In this document: in pieces, positions 1 to 5,528 of the stretch
Position numbering within the stretch: position 1 is the stretch's first letter
Layout of the letters: every line of letters starts with the position of its first letter
NCBI GenBank assembly: GCA_030605285.1
Contig: JAUWIQ010000160.1
Span: 1-5,528, forward strand
DNA from: Planctomycetota bacterium
GTDB taxonomy: Bacteria; Planctomycetota; Planctomycetia; Pirellulales; UBA7805
Length of the DNA: 5,528 bases
Direction of reading: 5' to 3'
Made by a program: the position numbers and the translations under genes
Notes under the pieces: model-generated
Database searches by the model: none
What the model was told of the DNA's origin: nothing
The model's input: the letters and a program-made list of their open reading frames with translations, nothing else

Positions 1-106
1 CCACAATCTCCGCAGGATTCAATCGATGCTGCAACAAGAAAACAGCACGAGCCAACCCTGATTCTCAAACAGACGAAGTCTGGATAAAAAGCACTCAGCG
101 TACGAT
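1..106. other. Gene-free left edge, possible tail of an off-window gene
   Basis: No complete gene is visible here. On the plus strand, frame 1 is open from the window edge to a TAA at 85-87 (28 codons) and frame 2 is open to a TGA at 59-61 (19 codons). Either could be the C-terminal end of a gene converging on the left cytochrome, but neither peptide shows a recognisable motif. On the minus strand one frame is open from about position 104 to the edge, but it has no start codon and does not look like a continuation of the cytochrome. The assignment is unresolved without the sequence to the left. Confidence 0.25.
86..103 (-). terminator. Weak candidate intrinsic terminator after the left cytochrome
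   Basis: Immediately after the TAG stop of the left cytochrome, the minus-strand transcript can form a 4-bp stem (GUAC with GUGC, including one G-U pair) around the loop GCUGA, followed directly by UUUUU (plus-strand AAAAA at 86-90). Position and U-run are right for an intrinsic terminator, but the stem is short and only half GC. It may be chance, and termination by Rho or further downstream is equally possible. Confidence 0.2.
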
Positions 107-2020
107 CTATTCCCCGATGAAAATTTTTATCAGGTCGCGCTGCTGCAGAAGTTCGTCAATCCGTTTAATCATAGGTTGTCCCCCGGGAGCGATGAGTACG
201 GCGGGACCGGTGGTCCCTTCGCTGTCCGATTGCGAACGCCATTTCTGTACGATTTGTCTGGCAGCCTGGTCTCGATCGGTTTTTGGGGCGAGCGAATCAT
301 ACCCGGATTGTTCGTATCCCGAAAAACCTTGCAGCGAACGATTTGCGATAAACCGAACGGCATGGTAATTATCCTGCAGCAGAAAACCCAAATAGGGAAT
401 AACCCAGTCCGTGGTCGAGGCCTTGTGTGCCTCCGGCCAGCCAATGGTCCAGCCTGCCAGGGCACGTTGGATCGCGTTTCCTTTTAAGCAGGACAATACG
501 GTAGAGGATACATTTTGATCGTCGTCGGACAGTTCGGGAGATTCGATACCGTACCATTGATTCAGATGCGCTGCGGTCCAACCAAGCGATTTGTCCAGAT
601 GGCACTGATTGCAACCATTGGGGCGGCCGGTTTCGAGGGTGGTCATCACACTAGGGTTTTCAATTTGATGGCTACGTGAGGCCTTCAATAATCCGTAGCT
701 AGTGTACGGCATATGACAGTTCATACAGTTGCTTCCCCCCGAGTCCGCTGAATGATGCGTGTGGGCAACCAGCTTTGCTTCCTCACGGTACTCCTCATGA
801 CATTGCGTGCAAGCGAGGTTGGAACGCATATCGGGTTTGAGTTGGTGGTTGGACCACGTCCCCAATTCATCCGCTGACTCGGTATCGAGGTGCATGTTGT
901 GGCAACTTGTGCAACGCAGAACTTTTCCGGTGTCTCCACCGTGGTTGTAACAGGGGCTTTTTAGCAAGCCGTTGAACTCTCGACCGGAGACCCGGACCGT
1001 GCCATCATTCCAGAAGATACCGGAATCAATCGGCGCTTCGCTATCGCCCGCGGGCTGGATAATAGTCTTGCTTTTGTCAAGCTCTTCACCAGGACGATAA
1101 CGCCACCCGTGCTGCAACCAGTCTGCCGTTGCCCCCTTGTCGGCCAGTGAAATAGCGGCATGACACTGGCCACAGACCTGCGAGGAAATTTTTGCATCCA
1201 GGTCGTTCGGATTTACAATCTGCAGGTTCTCTGTCTTCTGTTCGCGTACCGCTTGGATGTGTTCTTCACCCGGCCCGTGACAGGCTTCGCAGGCGATACC
1301 AAAATCGGCAACCTGGGTCTGCATCTGCTCGGCGGTGGTAACGAGCGGTTTGGTAGATGTTGCATGACATTGGCTACACGAATGGTTCCATACCCCTGCG
1401 GCGAATGAAAAGCTTTTTTCCATCTCGGGCGGGAGCAAAAATGCCGTTTGCACGGGGATCCAGCGCTGTTCGGCAATCCGATAGGCAAATGGGAACATCT
1501 GTACGACTTGGGTATCCCCTGTCTGGTACCAGAAGGCCTGAGCATGGTGAGAGCCTGTCGTGAGCACCACGCGGTTCTGGACGGTCGTCCCCTTGGTATC
1601 GGTGACGGTTGCCCATAACTCGTCGTCGCGCCACTCGAGTGATCCTTCGCGCCCCTGGTAGGCAAGTTCAACGTCCTTGATTTCGGGAATCACCGTGGCA
1701 CGACTTGCGACTTGGGTCATCGTGCTATGGTACGAATTGTCCCAGCTATGGTGCTGCTCCGCATGACATTCTTTGCAGGCAGACGAACCGACATACCCTT
1801 CGGTGCGGTGAAATTGCGGACTACCGGGCCAGGGCGCTTCGCGTGGGATGAATCCCTCCGCGCGGACCGATTCACGAGTGCGCCCAACCGGTTTGAGGAG
1901 GGGCGTGGCAGCTGTTTTCGAGGGGTTTGTCGCGGGGTAGGGGGTCCCCTGGGTGTCACCTGAGCCGCAGCCCCACGCGAAAATCACCATGAAGTTGGCA
2001 ACTAGGAGGTAAAGCCGCAT
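107..2020 (-). CDS. Octahaem-type multiheme cytochrome c, probable lipoprotein
   Basis: This is a 637-residue exported c-type cytochrome, expected to carry eight covalent haems for electron transfer or haem-based redox catalysis; the substrate is unknown. CxxCH motifs lie at residues 82-86, 215-219, 244-248, 283-287, 370-374, 404-408, 432-436 and 470-474. Candidate distal ligands are H98, H158/H159 (in TGSHHAQ), H254, H377 and H392. Residues 2-17 form a hydrophobic signal ending in AWGC, so C18 may be lipidated, although the Ala at -3 and Trp at -2 make the lipobox atypical. Residues 19-75 are a Pro/Thr/Ser-rich linker. After the last haem, residues 510-565 look like HEAT-type helical repeats (ALAGW, then AVRFIANRSL), with no TPR seen. 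The architecture resembles cytochrome c554-like multihaem proteins common in Planctomycetota. The ATG at 2020 is preceded by AGAGG seven bases upstream. The gene lies 152 bp downstream of the propeller lipoprotein gene on the same strand and is clearly paralogous to the right-hand cytochrome. Family assignment is strong; function is unassigned. Confidence 0.93.
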   Translation of the reverse strand: MRLYLLVANFMVIFAWGCGSGDTQGTPYPATNPSKTAATPLLKPVGRTRESVRAEGFIPREAPWPGSPQFHRTEGYVGSSACKECHAEQHHSWDNSYHSTMTQVASRATVIPEIKDVELAYQGREGSLEWRDDELWATVTDTKGTTVQNRVVLTTGSHHAQAFWYQTGDTQVVQMFPFAYRIAEQRWIPVQTAFLLPPEMEKSFSFAAGVWNHSCSQCHATSTKPLVTTAEQMQTQVADFGIACEACHGPGEEHIQAVREQKTENLQIVNPNDLDAKISSQVCGQCHAAISLADKGATADWLQHGWRYRPGEELDKSKTIIQPAGDSEAPIDSGIFWNDGTVRVSGREFNGLLKSPCYNHGGDTGKVLRCTSCHNMHLDTESADELGTWSNHQLKPDMRSNLACTQCHEEYREEAKLVAHTHHSADSGGSNCMNCHMPYTSYGLLKASRSHQIENPSVMTTLETGRPNGCNQCHLDKSLGWTAAHLNQWYGIESPELSDDDQNVSSTVLSCLKGNAIQRALAGWTIGWPEAHKASTTDWVIPYLGFLLQDNYHAVRFIANRSLQGFSGYEQSGYDSLAPKTDRDQAARQIVQKWRSQSDSEGTTGPAVLIAPGGQPMIKRIDELLQQRDLIKIFIGE

Positions 2021-2027
2021 CTTCGTG

Positions 2028-2032
2028 CCTCT
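2028..2032 (-). promoter_or_regulatory. Ribosome binding site of the left cytochrome
   Basis: Read on the minus strand, AGAGG lies seven bases before the ATG at 2020. This supports that start over the next in-frame Met (residue 11), which would cut off most of the signal peptide. The same bases form one arm of an inverted repeat described separately. Confidence 0.6.
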
Positions 2033-2060
2033 ACAAGAGAATCGGTTCTTAGCTTAGAGG
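2028..2060 (-). promoter_or_regulatory. Possible hairpin masking the ribosome binding site
   Basis: On the minus strand CCTCTA (2060-2055) and TAGAGG (2033-2028) are perfect inverted repeats 21 bases apart, and the second arm contains the AGAGG ribosome site. Inside the loop, AGAA and TTCT can form a further 4-bp stem around CCGA. If the transcript folds this way, initiation on the cytochrome would be dampened. The pairing is seen directly; the regulatory role is inference, and 6 bp of stem is modest. Confidence 0.3.
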
Positions 2061-2172
2061 ACATCGTGACGAATCCCCCCCCTTATGCGCGGTCCGGCAT
2101 ACTGCTCCCTACCACGCTGCAAACACCGTACAAGGAAAATTGTTCATTGAAGGCCTTGGAGTTGTTCGCTGC

Positions 2173-4146
2173 TTACTCCTCTTCAATCCTCAGTTGCTGA
2201 TTCGATGCGATAGGACCCGGAATGACTTGCGTCTTGCCCGAGGGCCATTGAATATCAATCTGCTTGATGTTCTTTTCATCTCCCAATCCGAAGTACAGTG
2301 GGTACTGGCTTTGGGAAAGAAATCCCGATTTGCCGTCGTTGTACTTATGCAGCGTCTGGGAGTCGGTCGTCACGATCACCCGGGCTCCCAGTCCGTCACG
2401 ATTTGATTCGGTACCGATGAGCTTGAGCTTCAAGTAATTTAGCGGTTTCTGGTCGGAAAGATTACTCACCAGAACCATAGGCTCGGAATTAAAATCGTTG
2501 GTAACGATGTCCAGATCGCCGTCTTGATCGAGATCAAAAATTGCCGATGACCGGGATCCCAAGGCACCCCAGACCTCAAACTTTCCTTCACGGGCTTTGC
2601 AGAGTACGTGCGATTGATCGTCACCATCGCAATCAAGCTCGAACCAGGCAGTGGCGGTCTGACCATCTCGCCGAGGTTCCACACCGACGATGAATTCGCT
2701 ATCCAGAAATTCTTCGCCAAGATTATTTAGCAACACGGAGTTTACCGCATACCGAAACCCATAATTCATACTTGCCGTAATGAAAACATCCTCGTAACCG
2801 TCGGCGTTCAAGTCGCCGATACTCAGACCCCAGGGCCAATAATTTTCCGCGTTGACGGTATCGGAAACTTCTGTAAATTTTCCCTCCCCATTGTTTTTAA
2901 AGAGAGCATTGCCCCAGATGTGCTTGCCATCGCTGGCTAGGTAGCCTGCCGATTGATATTTGTAAGGATCGGGTAGTTTGTTTTTTTCATAATCCGGCAC
3001 CATCGTATTGAACGATGCGCTATCCCACATATCGACGTGCATGTCGGTAATTAAAATATCCATCTGTCCGTCTTGATTGTAATCAAACACGCCAATCCCC
3101 ATGGCCCCCCAAGGGGTTTCCGGGAAGACCTCGCGACTCCTGCGGACAAAGCGTTTGCCTCCTTCATTTTCATAGTATTCGTCGTGGCCCTGCATGTTCG
3201 GTACGTACAAATCGGGCCAGCCATCCTCGTTTAGGTCGAGTGCATTGGCATCACCCGTCCAACCCGTATCGGTCAACTCGACATCTTGGGAAACATCCAC
3301 AAAGCGATTTTCTCCCTGGTTCTGGTAGAGAATGCTCTGTTCGGATTTGCTGGCAAACAGATGGTTGCCGAAGGAAGCCTTGTCGCCGATATAATAGCCT
3401 CCACGTCCAATTTCCTCGGTCGTGTAATCCCCGACATTGGTTAAGAACAGATCGAGCAGGCCATCGCGGTTGAAATCAAAAAAGGTTGCTCCCGACGAGT
3501 GCCCTACGTATCCGAGCCCCGAATGCTCGGTGCGATTGCGGAATTTACCCGTCCCATCATTTTCAAAGAAAAGATTGCCCCCGCGAACAGTCGTTACATA
3601 AAGATCCGGATCACCATCGTTGTCCGTATCTGCAAACGATGCGGAAACACCGACTCGGTCTCCTGCGGCGACGCCCGATCGCTCCGTCCAGTCTTCAAAG
3701 TGACCCTGTCCCAAATTGTGCCAAAGCTGGTTGTCTCCCAACTGGGTCGTAAAATAGATATCGAGTAGCCCATCTTGGTCCACATCGGCGACTGCGAGGC
3801 CGTTGCCATGGTCGTAGTGATTTGCGAGATAGAACTTACCGGAGTTATCGACAATCTTGTGCGCAAATGTAATACCACTCTCTGGCTGCTTATCAGCGAA
3901 TTGAAAATCGTGAAACACCTTGAACTGCGGCACGGTCGCCAGTTGTGCCTGCTTGCGGTCTTCCATCCAGGGAGGACCAAAAATTTCTGTTGATGGAATC
4001 GGCAACTTCACCGGCTTGCTGGAGACCGGGGCGTTGGGCGCAGTCGGTGTGGGCCCGTCGTTCCGGCACGCTGAGAGCCATATGCCGGAGAAAAAAAGTA
4101 AGAAGGCTGACCATGCGGGCAACAATCTCGTTGGGTGTCGTGGCAT
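2173..4146 (-). CDS. CRTAC1-type FG-GAP propeller lipoprotein with ASPIC/UnbV domain
   Basis: This 657-residue protein is predicted to be a surface or periplasmic lipoprotein: residues 7-26 are hydrophobic and end in the canonical lipobox LSAC, with C27 as the lipidated residue. The body is a beta-propeller built of FG-GAP/VCBS-like repeats. Calcium-type loops of the form Dx[DN]xDGxxD lie at residues 121-129, 173-181, 224-232, 304-312, 355-363, 445-453 and 538-546. A degenerate one at 505-511 carries cysteine. Residues about 570-652 match the ASPIC/UnbV domain, with NYLKLKL, GLGARV, YFGLG and IDIQWPSGK. Proteins of this design are abundant in Planctomycetota; they are thought to be binding or scaffold proteins, and no enzymatic residues are evident. 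Residues 28-60 are a Pro-rich linker. The ATG at 4146 has GGAGG eleven bases upstream and a candidate promoter at 4218-4246. It is probably the first gene of a two-gene unit with the left cytochrome. Its ligand is unknown. Confidence 0.93.
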   Translation of the reverse strand: MPRHPTRLLPAWSAFLLFFSGIWLSACRNDGPTPTAPNAPVSSKPVKLPIPSTEIFGPPWMEDRKQAQLATVPQFKVFHDFQFADKQPESGITFAHKIVDNSGKFYLANHYDHGNGLAVADVDQDGLLDIYFTTQLGDNQLWHNLGQGHFEDWTERSGVAAGDRVGVSASFADTDNDGDPDLYVTTVRGGNLFFENDGTGKFRNRTEHSGLGYVGHSSGATFFDFNRDGLLDLFLTNVGDYTTEEIGRGGYYIGDKASFGNHLFASKSEQSILYQNQGENRFVDVSQDVELTDTGWTGDANALDLNEDGWPDLYVPNMQGHDEYYENEGGKRFVRRSREVFPETPWGAMGIGVFDYNQDGQMDILITDMHVDMWDSASFNTMVPDYEKNKLPDPYKYQSAGYLASDGKHIWGNALFKNNGEGKFTEVSDTVNAENYWPWGLSIGDLNADGYEDVFITASMNYGFRYAVNSVLLNNLGEEFLDSEFIVGVEPRRDGQTATAWFELDCDGDDQSHVLCKAREGKFEVWGALGSRSSAIFDLDQDGDLDIVTNDFNSEPMVLVSNLSDQKPLNYLKLKLIGTESNRDGLGARVIVTTDSQTLHKYNDGKSGFLSQSQYPLYFGLGDEKNIKQIDIQWPSGKTQVIPGPIASNQQLRIEEE

Positions 4147-4157
4147 GCCGCTCGGGG

Positions 4158-4162
4158 CCTCC
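4158..4162 (-). promoter_or_regulatory. Ribosome binding site of the propeller lipoprotein
   Basis: GGAGG on the minus strand ends eleven bases before the ATG at 4146, a slightly long but workable spacing. It sits in GGCC-GGA-GGCC (4156-4166), which could form a very small all-GC hairpin around it. The site supports the chosen start, which also gives a complete lipoprotein signal. Confidence 0.5.
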
Positions 4163-4217
4163 GGCCAATGTAAAAACTTAAGATGGAGAAGATTTATGAC
4201 ATCGGGAAGAACAGAAA

Positions 4218-4246
4218 AGTATACACTGCCAGCAATATTGAGTAAA
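4218..4246 (-). promoter_or_regulatory. Candidate sigma-70-like promoter of the propeller gene
   Basis: On the minus strand TTTACT (4246-4241, four of six to TTGACA) and TATACT (4223-4218, five of six to TATAAT) are separated by 17 bases. Transcription would start near 4211, giving a leader of about 65 bases before the ATG at 4146. It is the best match found upstream of this gene. Planctomycete promoter consensus is not well fixed, so this rests on the general bacterial pattern. Confidence 0.45.
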
Positions 4247-4250
4247 CCAA

Positions 4251-4274
4251 GCTGGCTGAGTGGAACGGCTGGCT
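4251..4274. repeat. Short direct repeat between the divergent promoters
   Basis: GCTGGCT occurs at 4251-4257 and again at 4268-4274, 17 bases apart start to start, inside the stretch between the two candidate -35 boxes (4247-4290). Paired repeats in this position could be a binding site for a regulator acting on both promoters. At seven bases the repeat is short and chance is possible. Confidence 0.25.
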
Positions 4275-4290
4275 AGGACTGCTGCGTTGT

Positions 4291-4318
4291 TTGAGTGCAT
4301 CGGGTCAATACTTATGAT
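4291..4318 (+). promoter_or_regulatory. Candidate sigma-70-like promoter of the right cytochrome
   Basis: TTGAGT (4291-4296, four of six to consensus) and TATGAT (4313-4318, five of six) are 16 bases apart. The start of transcription would be near 4325, leaving a leader of about 57 bases before the ATG at 4382. The leader contains the 12-bp palindrome at 4354-4365. Confidence 0.45.
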
Positions 4319-4353
4319 AATATGAGTAGTAGATCGGCTGTTAATCTCTTCAA

Positions 4354-4365
4354 CAGACGCGTCTG
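4354..4365. repeat. 12-bp perfect palindrome, possible operator
   Basis: CAGACGCGTCTG reads identically on both strands. It ends 16 bases before the ATG of the right cytochrome and lies about 30 bases downstream of the predicted transcription start, where a dimeric repressor could act as a roadblock. About one perfect 12-bp palindrome is expected by chance in a window of this length, so position rather than existence is the argument. Confidence 0.3.
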
Positions 4366-4381
4366 ATTATTCGACGGATTC

Positions 4382-5528
4382 ATGAACGATGGCGATAAAT
4401 TGATCACACCCCTCCGGCGCATTCTGATTGGATTGTGTCTGATCGCCGTCTGCGCGCTGCTCGTTGTTTTCGTAATCCAGCGAGAGCCTTCTGATTCTAT
4501 CAATCGTGACGGGCGGGTGATCGTTTCACAGCAAGTCAGCACGAAGGACCGGCCCATTGCTGTGCCGAGTAATGGTTATGCCGGTTCCGAATCCTGCCGA
4601 GAGTGCCACGAGCATAACTACGATACTTGGTACGATTCTTACCACCGCACGATGACGCAGGTTGCCAGCGCACAGACCACCGCAGCCTCCTTTGACGATG
4701 TGGATATTGAATTTGCGGACCCGGCGACGAAAAAGGTGACGCTCAGACAGGATGGTGATCAGCTGTGGGTCGAACAGGAAGAAATCGACGCAGCCGGCCA
4801 GTCTCAGGTTGTGCGGCGACCGATCGTGCTCCTGACCGGTTCTCATCATGCTCAGGGCTATTGGTTTGCTTCGGGGCAGGGGCGGACATTGGAGCGTGCG
4901 CCATTTACCTACCGTATGGATTTGAATCGTTGGACAACGTATGGGGCAAGTTTTCTGCGGCCACCGGGTAACCCCAATCCACCGAATCTCGTGGGTGCTT
5001 GGAATCAAGTGTGTGACCGTTGCCATACTACGAATCCGGTGCCGCGGATTCGAAACGACGGTCATTATGACACTCATGTGACCGATTTTGGCATCGCTTG
5101 CGAAGCGTGCCATGGGGCGGGTGCGGAGCACATTCAGAATGCCGGTCTCGGATTGGAGGATTTGGCAATCGTGCAGCCGAATAAATTGTCACCGAGGCGC
5201 AGTTCGGAGGTCTGTGGCGAATGTCACGCTGCAGTCGAATTCAAGACCAAGGAAGACCGCGCCAAGTGGTTGCGTGATGGATTCCCGTTTCAGCCTGGTG
5301 ATAAACTAGAGGATTATCTGCGTATTAAGGAATCGGATGTTCACACGTTTTGGGATGATGGCATGGTCCGCATTTCAGGCCGCGAATACAACGGGTTGCT
5401 GCAAACACCCTGCTTCACCCATGAGGATCCGGCACAGCAGATGACCTGTATGTCGTGTCACGTCATGCACCAGCCGACCGATGATCCCAGGTCGCGTAAA
5501 GAATGGGCCAACGATCAGTTGAAATACA
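4382..5528 (+). CDS. Membrane-anchored multiheme cytochrome c, 3' end cut by window
   Basis: The frame is open from the ATG at 4382 to the window edge (382 codons plus one base), with an in-frame TGA at 4364-4366 just upstream, so this is the first possible ATG. Residues 11-32 are a hydrophobic segment preceded by Arg-Arg and lack a lipobox, so an uncleaved anchor is likely, with the rest outside the cytoplasm. CxxCH motifs lie at residues 72-76, 211-215, 240-244, 278-282 and 356-360. These match the first five of the left cytochrome in order and spacing; 19 of 32 residues agree around the first haem (GYxGS to TMTQVAS). Shared landmarks include LTGSHHAQ, DFGIACEACHG, RxSGREYNGLL and a conserved Cys-x-x-His at 344-347. 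By analogy three more haems and a helical tail should follow beyond the edge. No clear Shine-Dalgarno sequence precedes the start. It is transcribed divergently from the propeller gene. Substrate and redox partner are unknown. Confidence 0.9.
   Translation, partial: MNDGDKLITPLRRILIGLCLIAVCALLVVFVIQREPSDSINRDGRVIVSQQVSTKDRPIAVPSNGYAGSESCRECHEHNYDTWYDSYHRTMTQVASAQTTAASFDDVDIEFADPATKKVTLRQDGDQLWVEQEEIDAAGQSQVVRRPIVLLTGSHHAQGYWFASGQGRTLERAPFTYRMDLNRWTTYGASFLRPPGNPNPPNLVGAWNQVCDRCHTTNPVPRIRNDGHYDTHVTDFGIACEACHGAGAEHIQNAGLGLEDLAIVQPNKLSPRRSSEVCGECHAAVEFKTKEDRAKWLRDGFPFQPGDKLEDYLRIKESDVHTFWDDGMVRISGREYNGLLQTPCFTHEDPAQQMTCMSCHVMHQPTDDPRSRKEWANDQLKY

Larger units (their letters stand above)
2021..2172. 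other. Gap between two same-strand genes
   Basis: The 152 bases between the stop of the propeller gene and the start of the left cytochrome carry no ORF of note. I found no minus-strand -35/-10 pair with acceptable sequence and spacing, and no strong stem followed by a T-run after the TAA at 2173-2175. Read-through transcription from the upstream gene is therefore plausible. The gap contains a run of eight C on the plus strand (2075-2082) and the inverted repeat at 2028-2060. Confidence 0.5.
4147..4381. other. Divergent intergenic regulatory region
   Basis: These 235 bases separate the start codons of the propeller lipoprotein (minus) and the right cytochrome (plus). They hold a candidate promoter for each direction with 44 bases between the -35 boxes, the GCTGGCT direct repeat, the leader palindrome and the propeller gene ribosome site. 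The back-to-back arrangement would allow shared control. I see no RNA gene or protein-coding potential in it. Confidence 0.55.

Noticed and set aside
1213..1671. Minus-strand 152-codon open frame inside the left cytochrome
   Set aside because: It is an alternative frame of the same strand, entirely within the cytochrome coding region, and its translation is low in recognisable structure.
107..2020. Naming the left cytochrome as a nitrite reductase (NrfA) or hydroxylamine oxidoreductase
   Set aside because: The motif count fits an octahaem protein, but no CxxCK active-site haem motif of NrfA is present and I see no evidence for the HAO tyrosine cross-link, so a catalytic name would be unsupported.
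2021..2172. Internal promoter for the left cytochrome
   Set aside because: TTTGCA with TATGCC at 16-base spacing and other pairs were considered, but none has an adequate -10 match.
4322..4366. Upstream 14-codon ORF before the right cytochrome, a possible leader peptide
   Set aside because: Its ATG falls at or just before the predicted transcription start and it has no ribosome site. The ORF exists only because of the in-frame TGA at 4364.
4526..5131. Long minus-strand open frame of 201 codons opposite the right cytochrome
   Set aside because: It lies antisense to a clear multihaem coding frame, its product has no recognisable domain, and its composition is that of a shadow frame.
1..5528. 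CRISPR array, tRNA, rRNA or insertion sequence
   Set aside because: No regularly spaced repeats, no tRNA-like cloverleaf, no rRNA stretches and no transposase or terminal inverted repeats were seen. The repeated DxDxDG codons in the propeller gene are protein repeats, not mobile DNA.

Overview
This window holds a bacterial accessory locus for exported redox proteins. It has two complete genes and one gene cut off by the right edge. The organism is not proven by the sequence. However, large octaheme-type c cytochromes beside an FG-GAP/ASPIC-UnbV (CRTAC1-type) lipoprotein, a mid-range GC content and uneven Shine-Dalgarno use fit Planctomycetota (Pirellulales-like) best. That is an inference from gene content; Verrucomicrobiota or Acidobacteriota remain possible.

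Layout, left to right: positions 1-106 hold no gene I can support and at most the tail of a neighbour. Positions 107-2020 (minus) encode a 637-residue multiheme cytochrome c with eight CxxCH motifs, a probable lipoprotein signal and a haem-free helical C-terminal tail. A 152-bp gap (2021-2172) carries a possible ribosome-site-masking hairpin and a run of eight C/G pairs, but no promoter I find convincing. Positions 2173-4146 (minus) encode a 657-residue lipoprotein with seven good DxDxDG-type calcium loops, one degenerate loop and a C-terminal ASPIC/UnbV domain. The 235-bp divergent intergenic region (4147-4381) has a plausible sigma-70-like promoter on each strand, a short direct repeat between them and a 12-bp perfect palindrome in the leader of the right-hand gene. 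From 4382 to the window edge (plus) runs a membrane-anchored paralogue of the first cytochrome, with five CxxCH motifs before the sequence stops.

How the genes may work together: the propeller lipoprotein is probably transcribed first and the left cytochrome second on the minus strand, while the right cytochrome is driven by the opposing promoter. All three products carry an export or anchoring signal, so they are expected outside the cytoplasm. The cytochromes would form haem wires or a haem-based catalytic unit, with the propeller protein as a partner or scaffold on the same face of the membrane. The reaction and substrate cannot be read from this sequence. The most notable points are two paralogous multihaem proteins mirrored around one propeller lipoprotein, a conserved extra Cys-x-x-His in both cytochromes, and a lone cysteine pair inside the one degenerate calcium loop of the propeller.
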